This document shows, piece by piece, positions 7,340 through 7,544 of a stretch of DNA of 7,544 nucleotides. The stretch covers positions 1-7,544 of the forward strand of contig JACZQS010000115.1 of assembly GCA_022545625.1 (NCBI GenBank), read 5' to 3'. The notes beneath the pieces were generated by a model. That model ran no database searches, was not told the origin of the DNA, and was given only the letters and a program-made list of their open reading frames with translations. The stretch's first letter is position 1. The number at the start of each line of letters is the position of its first letter. This DNA is from Pseudomonadota bacterium. GTDB lineage: Bacteria; Pseudomonadota; Gammaproteobacteria; GCA-001735895. The position numbers and the translations under genes were made by a program.

Positions 7340-7348
7340 ATAATAGCA
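7340..7348 (-). promoter_or_regulatory. Candidate extended -10 promoter of the WYL regulator
   Basis: On the minus strand this reads TGC-TATTAT, matching an extended -10 (TGn followed by a near-consensus hexamer). There is no good -35 at 17 bp, which extended -10 promoters tolerate. Transcription would start near 7333, giving a leader of about 22 nt that contains the inverted repeat at 7312-7326. The opposite strand of the same site reads CATAAT (7339-7344), a possible -10 for the divergent gene at 7375. Confidence 0.4.
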
Positions 7349-7374
7349 CGATCTCTTTGCAAGCCGGAAAAACC

Positions 7375-7544
7375 ATGACGTTGCTCAGTTCGTTACTATT
7401 CAAGATTTCATCTTATTGCCGCTGTCGTATCATCAGCGGTCCTGACCAGACACCTTACCTCGAACGCTATCACCTGTTTCGATTACCCTTTGGTTACCAG
7501 GTCTACATCCACCTATTTGTCGCCAGCGACCCGGGACGCGGTTT
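7375..7544 (+). CDS. Cupin-like hypothetical protein, N-terminal part, cut by the right edge
   Basis: An ATG at 7375 opens a frame with no stop to the window end, giving 56 complete codons. GGA at 7366-7368, 6 nt upstream, is a modest ribosome binding site. After a short hydrophobic start (MTLLSSLLFKISSY), residues 16-56 include CRIISGPDQTPYLERYHLFR (16-35), then LPFGYQVYIHLF and SDPGRG. The pattern of C-R-x-I, a turn, PYL-x-RY, a hydrophobic strand and S-D-x-x-R-G is one I associate with small bacterial and phage proteins in which an HDHPW metal-site motif follows at once; that motif would lie just past this edge. I know no established function. The gene is divergent from the WYL regulator, with 64 bp between start codons. 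Confidence 0.6.
   Translation, partial: MTLLSSLLFKISSYCRCRIISGPDQTPYLERYHLFRLPFGYQVYIHLFVASDPGRG

Noticed and set aside
1..7544. A mobile element, CRISPR array, phage-defence island or new multi-gene system.
   Set aside because: I saw no transposase, integrase, spaced repeats, tRNA or defence effector gene. The WYL regulator alone is not evidence of defence, because its other neighbours are housekeeping genes.

Overview
This window reads as ordinary chromosome from a gammaproteobacterium, or a close proteobacterial relative, of moderate GC. The basis is the set and order of housekeeping genes (pcnB, folK, a deoxynucleoside kinase, panB, panC), the proteobacterial type of PcnB, and the sequence flavour of Uup, FolK, PanB and PanC. 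I cannot name a genus.

Layout. At the left edge (1-52, minus) there may be the first codons of a gene running off the window, with a good ribosome binding site but only 17 codons visible. Positions 53-216 are intergenic. Then six genes follow on the plus strand: uup (ABC-F ATPase), pcnB (poly(A) polymerase I), folK (HPPK), a deoxynucleoside kinase, panB and panC. Gaps are 51, -11, 7, 20 and 17 bp with no evident terminator, so pcnB to panC looks like one operon, and uup may be its first gene. A WYL-domain regulator of the YafY type lies convergently on the minus strand (7310 to 6342), 20 bp beyond panC. Its promoter region is shared with a divergent plus-strand gene at 7375 that is cut by the right edge. 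That gene's first 56 codons resemble the N-terminus of small cupin-like proteins.

How the genes work together. FolK makes the pyrophosphorylated pterin for folate synthesis. PanB consumes 5,10-methylene-tetrahydrofolate to make ketopantoate, and PanC joins pantoate to beta-alanine, so folate and pantothenate synthesis are linked through one-carbon units. The deoxynucleoside kinase between them salvages DNA precursors. PcnB (RNA 3' tailing) and Uup (ABC-F; translation and DNA-repair phenotypes) are general nucleic-acid or translation factors. The panD product, which supplies beta-alanine, is not encoded here.

I see no mobile element, CRISPR array, tRNA or rRNA, and no convincing new multi-gene system. 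The least explained part is the right end: the WYL regulator, an inverted repeat directly in front of its start codon, and the divergent cupin-like gene. Other points are small: substitutions in a conserved PanC motif, the pcnB/folK overlap, and the uup-pcnB neighbourhood.
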